Shown here: one piece after another, positions 32,402-43,822 of the stretch
Layout: the number at the start of each line of letters is the position of its first letter
How positions within the stretch are numbered: the stretch's first letter is position 1
Source: Akanthomyces muscarius
Taxonomy: Eukaryota > Ascomycota > Sordariomycetes > Hypocreales > Cordycipitaceae
Assembly (NCBI RefSeq): GCF_028009165.1
Contig: NC_079246.1
Location: forward strand, 3,100,001-3,164,000
Direction of reading: 5' to 3'
Length of the DNA stretch: 64,000 nt
The notes under the pieces: generated by a model
Seen by the model: only the letters and a program-made list of their open reading frames with translations
What the model was told of the DNA's origin: nothing
The model's database searches: none
Translations under genes and position numbers: made by a program

Positions 32402-34563
32402 TTTGAGTATTTTACAGTTTCTATAATAATGAGCTTTCAAGATCTAAACAGCTTTTGCGTAATGGCCGGGCTCCATTCTATGCTCTTCAGTACAAGTGTT
32501 TGCATTATATTGCATGTTGACGCTTTGATCAGACGCGGCGAAAGAAAAACAAAACACAAGTGATACACATCTATAGGGTAGGGTGCATCAATTTATTGAA
32601 GGTATAAGCGAGCATTTAATGACGAGAAAGCTATCGGCGGTCTAATAACGGCGACGGATATGGTGCTGCCAGGGGTCTACAGCAACCGTAGTAATGAAGA
32701 AAAAATGGGAGCAGGAGGCGACGATAGAAACGTGGACAAGCCGAGGGTTGAAGGCCGGCGTTGTTTCGTAGCCATTGAGGGAAACTGGGTAACCGCAAAG
32801 AAAAAGCCAAGAACTCCAAGGGATATGTCCAGCGGCTTGCGATTGCTTCATAGTCAGGATATGCTAAACCGGCGAGAGCTGTTTAAGCCATATCGAGGAC
32901 ACGCTTCCCATGCAGACGGATCGCAGGATGGTCTCCTTGGAAGCGAGAGTGGCCCCAGATCCGCGGGTCTGTACATCACGCAGAGCTACTTACTGGATTT
33001 GGAGAGGTCGGCAAGATATCCGGGATACTTGAATTTGTATCGTGGCATGGGTGGCTGGGTAATGTCACTTTGATGGCCAAATATCCACCGAACAGCTCTC
33101 GGCAAGTACATGCTACTTGTAACACGGTAAAGTTTATTATTACGGGCTCGGCAATTCCTGAGCAGGTTCCAAAGTCCAGTAATCTGCTTGCAAAGCAGCA
33201 CTACTCGCGAAATCGATCGATAGCATGTAGTTGACTCCGTTGAGGTTTCTTGCCGTGTCGACCGTTATGCAGCACCTGGTATGCGCACATTATGCTCCGG
33301 CAAGACTCTATGAGACGACCCAGATGACCCAAGAATCAGTTCGTTAATCAATCACTACGATACTGGGGAGCATATCACGCCATATTGACTACTCGCTCTT
33401 GTGGAATCTCGCCTAAAATTTTCTAGTGCTTTCCGAAACCAAGGCCGGAGGATGAAGACATAGAACCCGACCAAAAGTTTGTCATTAAATCGACTTCGAA
33501 CTCAAGCATTCTAGCCATGTTCGGCATTCGCCGCGGTCTAATATTTCTGGGTTTTTTCGTACAGTATCGATCTGCGTCTCTTATGAGCTGATATTGGTTC
33601 AAGTGTTGCGGATGTCGTGATTCCAACAACTTGCGTATTCCGACTCATCTTTACAACAAGGAGGGTTCAATTAGCCGAATCTTCTTTCCAAAGTTACGCC
33701 GCACCGACCCCTTGAATATAAACGACTGTCCTGCAACAAGTCTTCCGGGCTTCTGCTATCGGAGTTAAGCACAGCGGTTTGTCGGGACTCGGTCCGCCAG
33801 TACTCCATGACTTTGCTTAACAAATCACCCAATAGCGCCGATACTTTTTACTAGAAGAGGCAAAGATTATCGCCACTCACGACAGCCCCCGCCATAATGG
33901 TAAGGCTTGCGCGCTAAGGAATACGTGACTTCGGTAAGACCACAAAGTATTAGGAACACTCGCTGCTATAGAAAGGCATTCAGTGACGGTAGAATGTAGT
34001 AAAATATAAACAAAACTTGAGGCTATCAACAGTGCTGGCATCGGGCCGATGAGGACTCTAGGTCAGGGGGCCTGTGCACTTCGTTGCCCACAACATCTGT
34101 TGGAGGTACACAGCGCTGCCTGTGAATCAAACGAGTATATCTATTTTACTACGCGTATTCAAACAACTTGACGCAGTGAGAAAGATATATTCTACACCCC
34201 AAGCGCCGTTCACTAGCTACAGAGCCTCAGCACTCAACAAGTCGTCTTCAGCGCTAGTGTCCCGTACCGTTGGGCGAACCGTATGATCTAGGCTCTGACC
34301 AGCCATCAGCGAAAGAACTACCCCATGTCGAGCTAACATCATAGGTCCGTGCTGCTTCCGCATTCTATACCCACTTGGCTTGCATACTTCCACTAGCCTG
34401 TTCGGATATGTGCGGCTAAAGCGCCAGCAATGTGATTCAGGGAAGATGCCCATACTTTCTCCCTTGCAATTACGGCACTTCTACATGAACCGGGTCTCGG
34501 GGAATTTGAAACTCTACTAACTCTACGGAGACAAGTGAGATTTGGCCTAATGAAAATGCGACC
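32402..34563. other. Long gene-poor region
   Basis: About 2.2 kb with no credible gene on either strand; open frames at 32660-33073 (+) and 33423-33629 (-) show no family features. It contains the 5S-like relic at 33741-33810. Confidence 0.4.
33741..33810 (+). pseudogene. Possible 5S rRNA relic
   Basis: A short stretch follows the order of 5S rRNA core blocks: GGGCTTC, GAGTTAAGC, a CGGGA block, then AGTACT...ATGAC, spaced roughly as in dispersed fungal 5S genes. The 5' third and the 3' closing stem are not recognisable, so it cannot be a working gene. The match could be chance. Confidence 0.25.
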
Positions 34564-34571
34564 TATATAAG
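34564..34571 (+). promoter_or_regulatory. TATA box of the lipase gene
   Basis: TATATAAG 69 bp ahead of the ATG at 34640, well placed for a regulated secreted enzyme. Confidence 0.55.
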
Positions 34572-34639
34572 GTCTTGTTGCGCGCTTTTTTGGGTAAGCC
34601 TCTGCAGAAATTGCTCCGCCAACCACAATAATCTCCATC

Positions 34640-35914
34640 ATGAGGCTCACCTACTTGGATCTGGCGGCTGCCTTGCTGATGGTTTTACCCCAAGCCGCCG
34701 CCCATGTGGCTCTGCTGCGGCCTCGCGTCATTATGCCAGCCGTGCCAGCCGAGGACTTCTTCTATCAGCCGCCGTCTGGCTTTGAGTCGCAGATCCCAGG
34801 TACGGTCCTGCGCCAAAGAGCGGTCGTGGTGGCTTTCTTCGGCAAAGTCCCAAATTCTGTACAGGCCTACCAGCTTCTTTATCGGACATCGTCCCTCAAC
34901 GGCTCAGCCATTGCCACCGTCACGACCATCTTCAGGCCGCTCGCTGCCAAGTCGGATGGTTTCGTTTCGTTTCAGACCGCCTACGATAGCGCAACCAACA
35001 GATGCGACCCGAGTTACACCTACCAGCTTGGTGCCAAGCAGGAGAGCATGTATACCGCCGCCGAGACGGTTCTCTTAGAGGACTACCTCTTAGCGGGCTA
35101 TATCGTTGCGTCCCCAGACTACGCGGGTCCTGACGCCGCCTTCACCGCTGGTCGGGTTTCTGGGATGGGAGTTCTGGACGGCATTCGTGCTGTGCAGAAC
35201 TTCCACAAAGCCCTTGCCCTCACAGCAAGCCCCATGGTTATAGGCGTCGGGTACTCGGGCGGTGCCCTCGCCACCGGCTGGGCGGCAGGGTTGCAACCAA
35301 AGTACGCGCCGGAGCTGGCTATAAAGGGATGGGCCGCTGGTGGCACGCCAGCTAATCTGACGGGGACTCTGGTCCAAATTGACAATACCAGCTCCAGCGG
35401 GCTTATCCCAGTCGCTCTCGCAGGCCTTGCCAAGCCCAGCGCTTATCAGACTGCACTTCAGGGACTCTATGACAAAATCTTTACGGACAAAGGCCGCGAA
35501 GCTCTCGACTTCGCAAATGAAAATTGTGGACCCGCCGTCGTCAAAAAATATGGAAACATCTCTGTTCTGAGCGCCGACTTTCAGACCCTAGGTCGTGGTC
35601 TCATTTCCGAAGCAGAGTTTGCAGGGGTTGTTGACGACAACTTAATGGGCCTCAAAAAGGTTGAAACGCCTATAGCCCCAGTGTACCTGTATCACTCTAT
35701 CGCGGACGAAATCGTTCCATACGCCGACGCTTCGACACTGAGCAACACGTGGTGCGCCAATGGCGCAACTGTCAAGTTCACAACTTATGCTTCTGGTGGC
35801 CATGAGGCGACAGAGCAGAATGGCTCCCAAGGTGCGTTGCAGTTTGTTGAGCAAGCATTCAATGGAACAGTGGTATCTGGCTGCGAATCTATTACGGTCA
35901 CGCCCAGCTCTTAG
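34640..35914 (+). CDS. Secretory lipase (LIP family, alpha/beta hydrolase)
   Basis: Single exon, 424 residues, starting with a signal peptide (about residues 1-21). The secretory-lipase fold known from Candida LIP proteins and Pseudozyma lipase A is recognisable: FFYQPP near the mature N-terminus, oxyanion region ASPDYAGPDAAF, nucleophile Ser206 in GYSGGA, Asp in YHSIADEIVPY and His in SGGHEATE. It would be exported and hydrolyse triglycerides or related esters. With the two cutinases upstream it makes a loose group of secreted esterases. Confidence 0.93.
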   Translation: MRLTYLDLAAALLMVLPQAAAHVALLRPRVIMPAVPAEDFFYQPPSGFESQIPGTVLRQRAVVVAFFGKVPNSVQAYQLLYRTSSLNGSAIATVTTIFRPLAAKSDGFVSFQTAYDSATNRCDPSYTYQLGAKQESMYTAAETVLLEDYLLAGYIVASPDYAGPDAAFTAGRVSGMGVLDGIRAVQNFHKALALTASPMVIGVGYSGGALATGWAAGLQPKYAPELAIKGWAAGGTPANLTGTLVQIDNTSSSGLIPVALAGLAKPSAYQTALQGLYDKIFTDKGREALDFANENCGPAVVKKYGNISVLSADFQTLGRGLISEAEFAGVVDDNLMGLKKVETPIAPVYLYHSIADEIVPYADASTLSNTWCANGATVKFTTYASGGHEATEQNGSQGALQFVEQAFNGTVVSGCESITVTPSS

Positions 35915-37063
35915 CGACCTCACAGCCAGAATCAGTCAACGCTACCTGCGCTACCTACCACTTTGTGATAATTGGGCTATGTCATGGTGGAAATTGTAGG
36001 CATATATATGGAATCAGCTCAGAGGCTTCAAAATCGCGAATATCACGTACCACGTAACGTTTACCCTAATCTGTGCAGAGGTAACATTGAAGCAGTACAT
36101 ACAGCCGTACTTGGGCCCCCGTGCTGTAACTCTGTTCTCTAGCAACGCTCCGGCGCAGCTCTTGGCGCAGGCAGAACTTCGACGTCGGGACAGACTGGTC
36201 CATAATTGCCGATCGGGAAATTTGGTAAGAGTTCCAAAAACACATCTTCGGACAGGGAGAGCCCGGGACATGGCAGCAGGTCCATGTCGCTGGACTGCGC
36301 AGTTCCAGTTAGAAAAGAGCCCGTTGCAGCTAGCAGAGCCATTGGTGCGATGGCCTGTTAGCTTTCGTCGATTCGTTGTCAGGTGGCTTGTTCTAGTTCC
36401 ACGAGAGTTACTGGTACAGACCGCGCCAAGCCGGCTTCATAGGAATGTTCAGCCCCGGCGTCAGCCAACAGTGTTTGCGCGCGCTTGAACCTTGAATAGT
36501 AGTACATGGCCTCAGCGATATAGTAGTTAGACCATATGTTGGAATAGATGAGCAAGTAGAGCTGCAGCTTGTTCCGGCCTAGACAACGGATCAAGCTATT
36601 CTCAGACTTACAGTGTGCTAGATGCATCTGCTTTACCAGCACTATTATAGTGATCCGAAGAACAATTTAATAAACGAGCCGTATACGTTGACAGGTTAGT
36701 TGAAGCGTACTAGCTTTAGATGTTTAATTACGTCTAACTCAACGAGCTATTGTAAGAGGTTGTTTGTGCTGGATATACTCGCAAATGATACTGGATAATG
36801 ATCTACTCATTTTCCCTGTGAGCAGCCAGTATTACAAGAAGACGATTTCAAAGCGCAATCAAGGCCCATATCAAGAATAGCGAGATCCCAGCGAGGTCCT
36901 AACGCTCCAAATCCACTGCATGTTGGAGCCAGCGATTGATCTGTGTGACGAGATGTACAGGTAAATGGCCATTAACTTGGCAATATTTTTGAGAAGTCTG
37001 TCTGTTGTAGCGAAGCGATTGTGGTGACAAGGCCGTGGCAGTGACAAGAATAAACTAAAGATC
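35915..37063. other. Gene-poor region after the lipase
   Basis: Only short open frames, none with a convincing family. The longest on the plus strand (36087-36488) is Arg-rich and looks like noise. Probably decayed sequence. Confidence 0.4.
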
Positions 37064-37650
37064 ATGTCAAGTACGTTCGAGGACGAAAAGACTTTCAGCG
37101 ACATAGCAGAGGCGTTGATAAGACGCTTCATCGAGAGCACCAGAGACTCACGAGACAAAATCCGTGAGGCAATCGTAAAACACAAAGTTTCTATGGGAAT
37201 GAAAGCTGCGACGCATAGCGCAAAAGCAAAGATGCCGTACTTAATTCCCCGCTCAAGTTCGGGGCATATCTTCTAAACAGAGCATCTCAGCTGGGACGGG
37301 GAGTTGATTCGAGGAACAAGGAGATTGGCGAATTGGCGAACGAGCTGGGACTCACAGCACCACGGAACTCATACCTGTATGGCCGGACGGCATTGCAGAA
37401 TATAATTGATTAGGAGGCATTCAGTTTGCTAGCTGATGAGAGAGATAATCTGGGGGTGTCTGCTTTTGTTAATCAGTCTAGAGTAAAGTTTGTTACCCGA
37501 CAAATATACTCTGGACCTCTCAGCGAACGTCAACAAGGGTACGCCCCAACGATACTCCTTCAAAAAGTCGAGCCGCATTTTCAGTTTTATTCAACAAAAA
37601 GAGCACGCCGAAAAATGTTCGACATAGCTCCACGTGCTGTTTCTTTGTGA
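37064..37650 (+). pseudogene. Decayed gene of unknown family
   Basis: An ATG-started frame (37064) encodes about 60 charged, helical-looking residues. At about 37240 the plausible coding frame shifts, then runs about 50 codons to an in-frame TAG (about 37411) and on to a TGA at 37648-37650. The protein-like character on both sides of the breaks suggests one disrupted gene and not two real ones. An unseen intron could explain the shift but not the TAG. I do not recognise the family. Confidence 0.4.
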
Positions 37651-37960
37651 CGTTTGTAATACTTGGCAGTGGTCACCTTCTCTAGCTCGATCGACTGTGC
37701 CCTTCCCGCTTAGAGCGGCATCCAATCAAGTCTCCTGACAAACAAACCATATGGCTTGTTCTGCTTTTCAGCTCGGAACAATATCGGCGGGGTAGTGTCA
37801 CTGCATCTCTTGCGCCTTTTGTGACTCACACTAGGCAGCGGGGTCCAAGACAGTCGGTCTTCCCACGCGGAAGCAGCTTGTCTTGCAAGCGAGTGTTTCT
37901 CGATTGAGGTCATTCGGATGCAAAAAAACCCCGAAATGCTTGTCACCCTGTAGCATTGCA

Positions 37961-38512
37961 ATGAAAATTACCGAAGCGCCCTGGATATCAGCAGCTGTCG
38001 AGGCCGCCAATCGGCAGCTCATACAACTGCCACTCCCCGTCATGGACGCCCTCGCCGAGAACGACTTGGATTCTGCTAGGGCACTATCCAACAACCCCAA
38101 TATGCCCCCATACATGGCCACGGAGGAGTGCAGCGTGGTATGGAAGCGCCGCGCCGCCCAGATCCGCGCCAGTGCCGACGACGCTACCTGGGTCACTCGC
38201 ATCGTTGTGGACGCGCAGACGGGCGCCATCGTCGGACGCGCTGGATTTCACGGGCCGCCAGACAAAAACGGGATGGTCGAGGTTGGGTACTCGATTGATC
38301 CGCTGTGTCGTCGTCGGGGTCATGCACAGGCGGCGTTGAGGATTATGCTGGATGTCGCGGCTGCAGACCCCCGAGTCAAGGTGGTGCGAGCATCGGTTTC
38401 ACCACGCAACATTGTGTCGATGGGAGTGGTGGCAAAGTACGGCTTTAAAGAAGTGGGCGAGCAGTGGGATGATGAAGATGGCTTGGAGAAGATTTGGGAA
38501 GTTGCCGTGTAG
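37961..38512 (+). CDS. GNAT-family N-acetyltransferase (RimJ/RimL-like)
   Basis: Single exon, 183 residues from the ATG at 37961; an upstream in-frame non-ATG extension lacks conservation signs. The fold order is typical: IVGRAGFHGPP, then VEVGYSIDPLCRRRGHAQAALRIML, where the RRRGHA loop binds acetyl-CoA pyrophosphate, then VRASVSPRNIVSMGVVAKYGF, the Asn-containing strand of RimJ/RimL types. It is soluble. The substrate is unknown; small-molecule or protein N-terminal amines are the usual targets. Confidence 0.88.
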   Translation: MKITEAPWISAAVEAANRQLIQLPLPVMDALAENDLDSARALSNNPNMPPYMATEECSVVWKRRAAQIRASADDATWVTRIVVDAQTGAIVGRAGFHGPPDKNGMVEVGYSIDPLCRRRGHAQAALRIMLDVAAADPRVKVVRASVSPRNIVSMGVVAKYGFKEVGEQWDDEDGLEKIWEVAV

Positions 38513-38997
38513 GGTAAGGGTTGACTTGTTGGGCATTTCTCGACACGAGAGCGACAAACGACGATAATATCAGCAAACACATAGAAACATGTCAAATTAT
38601 GTGCCATTTCCAAGAAATGATTCATGAGTACTTAATGAGCGGAAATACTTACAGTTTTGGCAGAAATTCTATTCAAATTGTCTTGAAAATAATACTTGCC
38701 GTGCAAACATCTGCCGAATCTGAGCTAAACGCATTGCATTTTAGCCACACCAGCTTGATGCCACGGCAAAACAACCATAAATTACAAAGGGAGATCTGAG
38801 TCTCCGTCTTTCAAATCGTCAATTGCCGAGTTCAGCTCAATGCCGAATTTGTCGTGCCTGGTTGTAACAACGGTTGCCTGGCCACGATCAGGCAGCTGAA
38901 TAAAGCATCTCCACCAGCACTTATAAACCTCGATCAGCCTTCTACCACAAGACCTTCTCGTCACCACAACCCCATTATACTTTACGCAGCTCCCAAA
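38513..38997. other. Intergenic region upstream of the kinesin-like gene
   Basis: About 485 bp. No gene seen. It holds the 3' flank of the acetyltransferase and the promoter of the kinesin-like gene. Confidence 0.4.
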
Positions 38998-40320
38998 ATG
39001 AACGTCTTTGTCCGTTGGCGCCCGCTCGTCGGCGCAGAGACCACCACTGGCAGCGTCGAGCACAGCGCAAACACCAGCCCCTCCTCTACGCTTCTCGCCG
39101 TCACCGTCCACCGGTGCCAGACACAATCCGACAAGCCGTGGAGGAGCGCCGCCGCATTTACTGCCGTACTAGACAGTACTGCCTCCAACACTGCTGCGTA
39201 CGCCACCGTCGTGCAACCCACGGTCCCGCGGGTCCTGGCCGGCGGATGCTGCAGCTTCTTCGCCTATGGCCATTCCGGCAGCGGCAAGACGCACACCGTG
39301 GTAGGCTACGAGCAGGACAAGTCCGGCTTCGGTATATGTCTCGCAGCAGCAGAGCAGCTCTTTGAACAGATTTTCAAGTTCAACGCAGAAGAGAACAATC
39401 AGCCGCTGGCGGTTGGGCTCAGCGTGTTTGAGCTCCGCCAAAAGGCGGCGTTTGATCTCCTCAACGACGGCACGAAATGTCACATCCGCGAAGGCCCCGA
39501 CGGCAAGATCCATATACGTGGGGAGACGGAGACGCTGTCCGAAGGAAAAGTGCGCGTGCAGCCGATTGTCAAGCGTTCGTGCTGGACCTTTGCCGAGCTG
39601 CGCGACCAACTGCGCAACGCCCTCGCCCGTCGTGCCGTTGGCACTTCATCTGTCCATGACCAAAGCTCTCGCACGCATGCGGTTCTTGAGCTAGAAATTA
39701 TCAACGCACCCCTCATCGCCGCCCGCACCGAAGTCATCGATCGACAGTCGGAGCTCGTCCCCATCGGCAAACGCGCGCTCGACGTGATCATTGACGAGCA
39801 GACGAAGAGCGTGATCAAGGACGACAACAACATTTACCAACCGAACCCAGACTACGTGGTCAATCAAGCCCTCATCGACAAAGTGACGGCCGAAAAGGAC
39901 AAGTTCGAAGCGCGCGTTGCCGACGCCGAGGCCAAGGTCGATGCCATCTATGCCCAACACAACAGCGCCGAATCTACAATCCGCCTCGGTGGTAAAATGG
40001 TGTTTGTCGACTTGGCCGGCGCAGAGTACCAACAGGACAGCAAGATATCAGCGACGACACAAACACCCGCAGAGAGACAGGAGGCGCGGCAGATCAACAC
40101 CGACCTGCTCGCGCTCAAGGAAGTGATGCGCGCATGGTCGACACGGCAGAAGCGTGTTCCATACCGCTCGTCACCGCTTACCATGGTGCTGAGGGAGACG
40201 TTTGCGGATGCGCGGAACTGCGGCGCGGGGATGGTGGTGACGGTATCGCCGGCGACGATGCACCATGCTGCGACGCTCAATTCTCTCAAGTACGGCAGCT
40301 TAATGGGGACGGCGCGGTAA
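38998..40320 (+). CDS. Stand-alone kinesin-like motor domain with large insertion
   Basis: Single exon, 440 residues from the ATG at 38998. It starts directly with the first strand of a kinesin motor (NVFVRWRPL). The P-loop GHSGSGKTHT, switch I SSRTH and switch II DLAGAE are intact, as is the final helix region (VPYRSSPLTMVLRETF ... LKYGS). Between switch I and switch II, normally about 30-40 residues, there are about 115, including a charged probable coiled coil. Nothing follows the motor: no neck linker, stalk or tail. It may therefore act as a regulatory or adaptor motor. Which kinesin class it comes from is not evident. Confidence 0.85.
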   Translation: MNVFVRWRPLVGAETTTGSVEHSANTSPSSTLLAVTVHRCQTQSDKPWRSAAAFTAVLDSTASNTAAYATVVQPTVPRVLAGGCCSFFAYGHSGSGKTHTVVGYEQDKSGFGICLAAAEQLFEQIFKFNAEENNQPLAVGLSVFELRQKAAFDLLNDGTKCHIREGPDGKIHIRGETETLSEGKVRVQPIVKRSCWTFAELRDQLRNALARRAVGTSSVHDQSSRTHAVLELEIINAPLIAARTEVIDRQSELVPIGKRALDVIIDEQTKSVIKDDNNIYQPNPDYVVNQALIDKVTAEKDKFEARVADAEAKVDAIYAQHNSAESTIRLGGKMVFVDLAGAEYQQDSKISATTQTPAERQEARQINTDLLALKEVMRAWSTRQKRVPYRSSPLTMVLRETFADARNCGAGMVVTVSPATMHHAATLNSLKYGSLMGTAR

Positions 40321-40779
40321 GCCATAACCTGCTCTCCCAAATCAAGGTCTGAGGGGGATGTGAAAGTGAGCTATGGGGCAGAGTAGCTCTATTGTTGAGA
40401 AAGCCACTGCAGGTTTGTACTTTACTCTTACAATCCCCCGCCACCGGGCTTGCAATTGACAATGTCGGATTTGCAACTCACTTTTATATATCGTTCAATG
40501 GGGCAGTGGACAATACCAACAATGCGACGCATCTATCTGAATACAATAGGCATGCGTCAATCATTTAATCCAACTCTTGCTTCAATACTCTTCCTCCCCA
40601 TGGCATGATATAAAATACTCTTGTTTCTCGCTTCTTATTTCTCGCTTTTCGCTTTATTTTACCTTTTCCGAGGCATCGTTGCGAACTTTTAACATCCTTC
40701 AATCGCTTCAATCTTCCTTTTTTGAGCCAGCGTTGCGAACTTTGCAAAAACGAAGACCTGATCACTTCTCTTCGTCACC
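40321..40779. other. Intergenic region with T/C-rich leader
   Basis: About 460 bp without a gene. The second half is T/C-rich, typical of a fungal promoter or leader, and contains a direct repeat of CGTTGCGAACTTT (about 40678 and 40730). Confidence 0.4.
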
Positions 40780-42421
40780 ATGCCCTATCTCAACAGGCGC
40801 ACCGTCCGGAGCTTGCTCGCTCGCTCACGTCCCTCGCCATCTCCTGCGCCGACCCGTCCAACAGAGACCTTGACCGACCCTGTCAAGCCAGAACCGACAA
40901 CCCCTCTTCCATCGTCCGCTTCTGCACCTGTTGGTCTTGTCGAGACATCGCCGTCCGTTCAGAGCAGCACTCGTGCCGTGACCGCCAACGAAAGCACTTC
41001 ACCTGCTTCTGCACGTTCCCTGCCCGCCAGCACGGCAAAAAACCGCCCTTCTACTTCCACACCTCGAGAATCGCATTCTAGTAGCCAAACGCAGCCGCTG
41101 CCAGACACTACGCAGCGCGAGATTGCCGCATATCTAGAAGCAGGCATCCCCATTCCAAGCACCGTTGCTGCGGCACCACCCGTCTTTGCACCGTACGCCG
41201 CCGGCCACGTCCCCGCGTCCGACTCGCCTCCGTACGAGTTCAACGGGCTCTTTGCCGTTCCCGCAGCTTCTACAAGCCCGCCTGCGACTCCCGGTGCGCC
41301 GCCGCTGTACCAGCCGCACGCGTCTGACGCCGAGGTGTTTCCGCAGCTCCCGTTTACACCGTTCCACCGCAACGCCATTGCTGCGCGCAGCGGCGGCGAG
41401 CGAGTCGAACATGAACTTCCCGGCGATGTAAGCCCCATCATTCCGCCATCTGTAAGATTCCGTTACTGACACATCCAGGACCGCTTCCCTCGCTATCCTG
41501 GCTCCCGCGTCGTCAACGGCTCCTGGCTCGGCGGGTACGTCCCCTCCCCCTCCATCCATTCTTACACATTCACTAACATTGTCCAGCCGCTTCGAGCGCT
41601 TCACCGTCGGCGGCCGCACATTCTTCTGCCCCGTGCACCTCATGCTCCGCTACCCGCACTGGCGTCTTCTCCTGAACCTCGAGCGCCCTCCGCACGGCTG
41701 GGTGCTGTCGCCGTCCATCGACGCCACCATCTTCGCGCTCGTCATCGAGGCGCTCGTCTCCGCCTCCGGCTTTGACGGCACCGAGCCCGGCCTCAACCTC
41801 GTCAAGCTCATGCTCGCCGCGCGGCAGGCGCACGACTGGGGCATGGAGCGCGAGGTCGCCAAGCTCGTCGCCAGCTTCCGGCGGTACGTGGCCCGCCGCG
41901 TCTTCTACCGCAACCCGCACGCGCCGGACACGCACGGCGTCATGGACCACAACTACTTTGTGCACCGCTCCGAGGAGATCTACCGGGCGTGGCGCGCCGC
42001 GAGCCAGGCCCCGCGCGCGCTGCAGCGCTGCCTCCCGCCCGCGGAGCTCGTCTGCCTGTACACGCTGGCGGTGCCGCGCGACCTGTGGCCCGCGCTGACG
42101 GCCGAGTTCCCCGACGAGTTTGCGGCGCTGATTGACTTTTCGGCGCGGATCCGCGTGGTGCCCGAGGAGGTCGACTACCACGACTGGTGGCTGCGCTTCT
42201 TTCGCCTCGCGGGGTGTCTCGACTTTGACTGGATGGCGGACGTGCCCGACGCGCTCAACATGTTTTTCCGGGGACACGAGGAGGCGAGCAGGGAGCTTGA
42301 GCGGCAAAGGCAGCAGGCGATGCAGGCTGCGGACGGTGATGGGAATGCGGTGGACGGCCTTCTGGCTGCGGCGCGTGCTTCAACGGATGCTGATGCGACT
42401 GATGGTGCAGATGATCAGTAA
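40780..42421 (+). CDS. Conserved-looking hypothetical protein with BTB-like domain
   Basis: Exons 40780-41427, 41479-41534 and 41587-42421 join in frame, giving 512 residues. Residues 1-210 are Pro/Ser/Thr/Ala-rich and disordered. Exon 3 opens with a pattern like a BTB/POZ fold: FTVGGRTFFCPVHLMLRYPHW, a hydrophobic core, then VIEALVSASG and VKLMLAARQAHDWGMEREVAKL, like the helix hairpin at the end of BTB domains. The C-terminal part is Trp-rich with a helical end. BTB proteins often adapt targets to Cullin-3 ligases, but this assignment is by pattern only and could be wrong. Confidence 0.75.
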
Positions 42422-42808
42422 AACCTTGCTTGGGGGTGAGTGATGAGGACACAAATGTTTGCATGATATATGAAGGATACGATTGATGACTTGCTTGGAT
42501 TTTGCTGGAATTGGCTTCAACGCAGCTGGTCTGCTCTTAATTGCTGCATGGCTTTGGAGAATGGTCTGTTTGAAGAATTGCTTACGCTCGAAATGTACAT
42601 TAGATAAACCATAATTGCTACTTGTCGACTGCTGCAGCCTTGGCTTGCATTCACTGCAACAAAATCAAGCGTCATTTATAAATCGTCATTCATTTTGTCA
42701 CCCCATGCATGTGGTATCGCCCAACTCACCGTCTCATGCCACGTAAAATGTATATACAATGCTGTTTCCTTGTACGCCAACTGCTCCAAGAACATACCCA
42801 CTCCCTCT
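42422..42808. other. Intergenic region between convergent genes
   Basis: 387 bp holding the 3' flanks of the BTB-like gene and tma20. No further structure seen. Confidence 0.4.
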
Positions 42809-43527
42809 CTAATCCAAGTTTAGATTCCACAGCCCATCGCCCAGGTAATGCGCCTCCTCCACCACGGGCCCTTTGCCCTTGGCCTTGACCTCCGCCGTGC
42901 CCTCCACCAAGACACCCACCGCACACGCCTCCTCCTTGCCCTCGGCCATGATGACCACCGGCTCGCCCTTGACCAGCTCCCTGCTCCACCGCCCCTCGGC
43001 GTCGACCTTTTGCTCCATCTCCTTGCCCTCCTGCAGGCCCTTGGGGCTGCCCTCGGCGGGCAGACGACCGCCGGCCGACGTCAGGCCGGGGGCCATGAGG
43101 GTGGCGCCCGAGAGCACGAAGCGGATGGCGCCGCGGTCGATGCGGACCGAGGGGAAGCTCTGCGGGAAGCGGTGCACGAGGCGCAGGTGCGGCAGGATGT
43201 CGCCCGAGTCCTGCTGGTAGAAGACCGGCGTGGTGGCGTCGACGACGTAGAGCGTGTTGCGGTCGGGCAGCTTGATCGAGGACAGCGAGGCCTTTTTGGG
43301 GAGCACCTCGTCAATGTACGGGTTCAGGAGCGGGTAGGTGGTCAGCAGCGCCTGACGCAGCGAGCGCTGGACGGACGACTTCAGCTTTTGCTTGGGCGCG
43401 GCTTGGAGGCTGGAGCGGGGTTAGCAGATGGTTGACGGGGAGGGGGAAAGAGGGAGATTGTGGCTTTGGGGAAAAAGACATTAGGGAAGTACGGTACGAG
43501 GGATAGGACATACTCTTTTTTAAACAT
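42809..43527 (-). CDS. tma20: Translation machinery-associated protein Tma20 (MCT-1 family)
   Basis: Exons 43527-43514 and 43409-42809; the 104-nt intron splits the fifth codon, giving 204 residues beginning MFKKD, the family start. The N-terminal domain (SSVQRSLRQALL ... PYIDEVLPKK) is followed by a PUA domain (HLRLVHRFPQSFPSVRIDRGAIRFVLSGATLMAPGL, AHYLGDGLWNL). Tma20/MCT-1 pairs with Tma22/DENR and recycles 40S subunits and tRNA after termination. An insertion of about 20 residues after GGRLPAEG breaks the PUA domain in an exposed loop. Confidence 0.95.
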
Positions 43528-43822
43528 GCTGGCGGTTGAGGTGATGTTGTATGGAGAGAAGCTGGATGGCGGGGTGCTCGAATCGAGGGGCGAGGGAAAA
43601 GTTCAAGTGCCCCGCGGCGGGGTCACGGCAGAATCACGGTGGCAGCAACAATGCGATATCAATATGAATAAAATCAAGAAAATGCATGCGAGTATATTAT
43701 ATCATACTAGAGTTTAAGAATATATATTTAGCCAGTTTCTGGATGCGGTGGTGACGCAGCACCCCCACGCCGCTCGCTGTTTACACGTCGTCCACCAGGC
43801 GCCACCCCGACCTTAGCTTCAG

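Noticed and set aside
32660..33073. 137-codon open frame on the plus strand
   Set aside because: No family features; overlaps an open frame on the other strand and lies in apparently empty DNA.
36139..36342. Small minus-strand frame with hydrophobic start, possible secreted peptide
   Set aside because: The hydrophobic segment is weak, there is no cysteine pattern and no clear promoter; not enough to call a gene.
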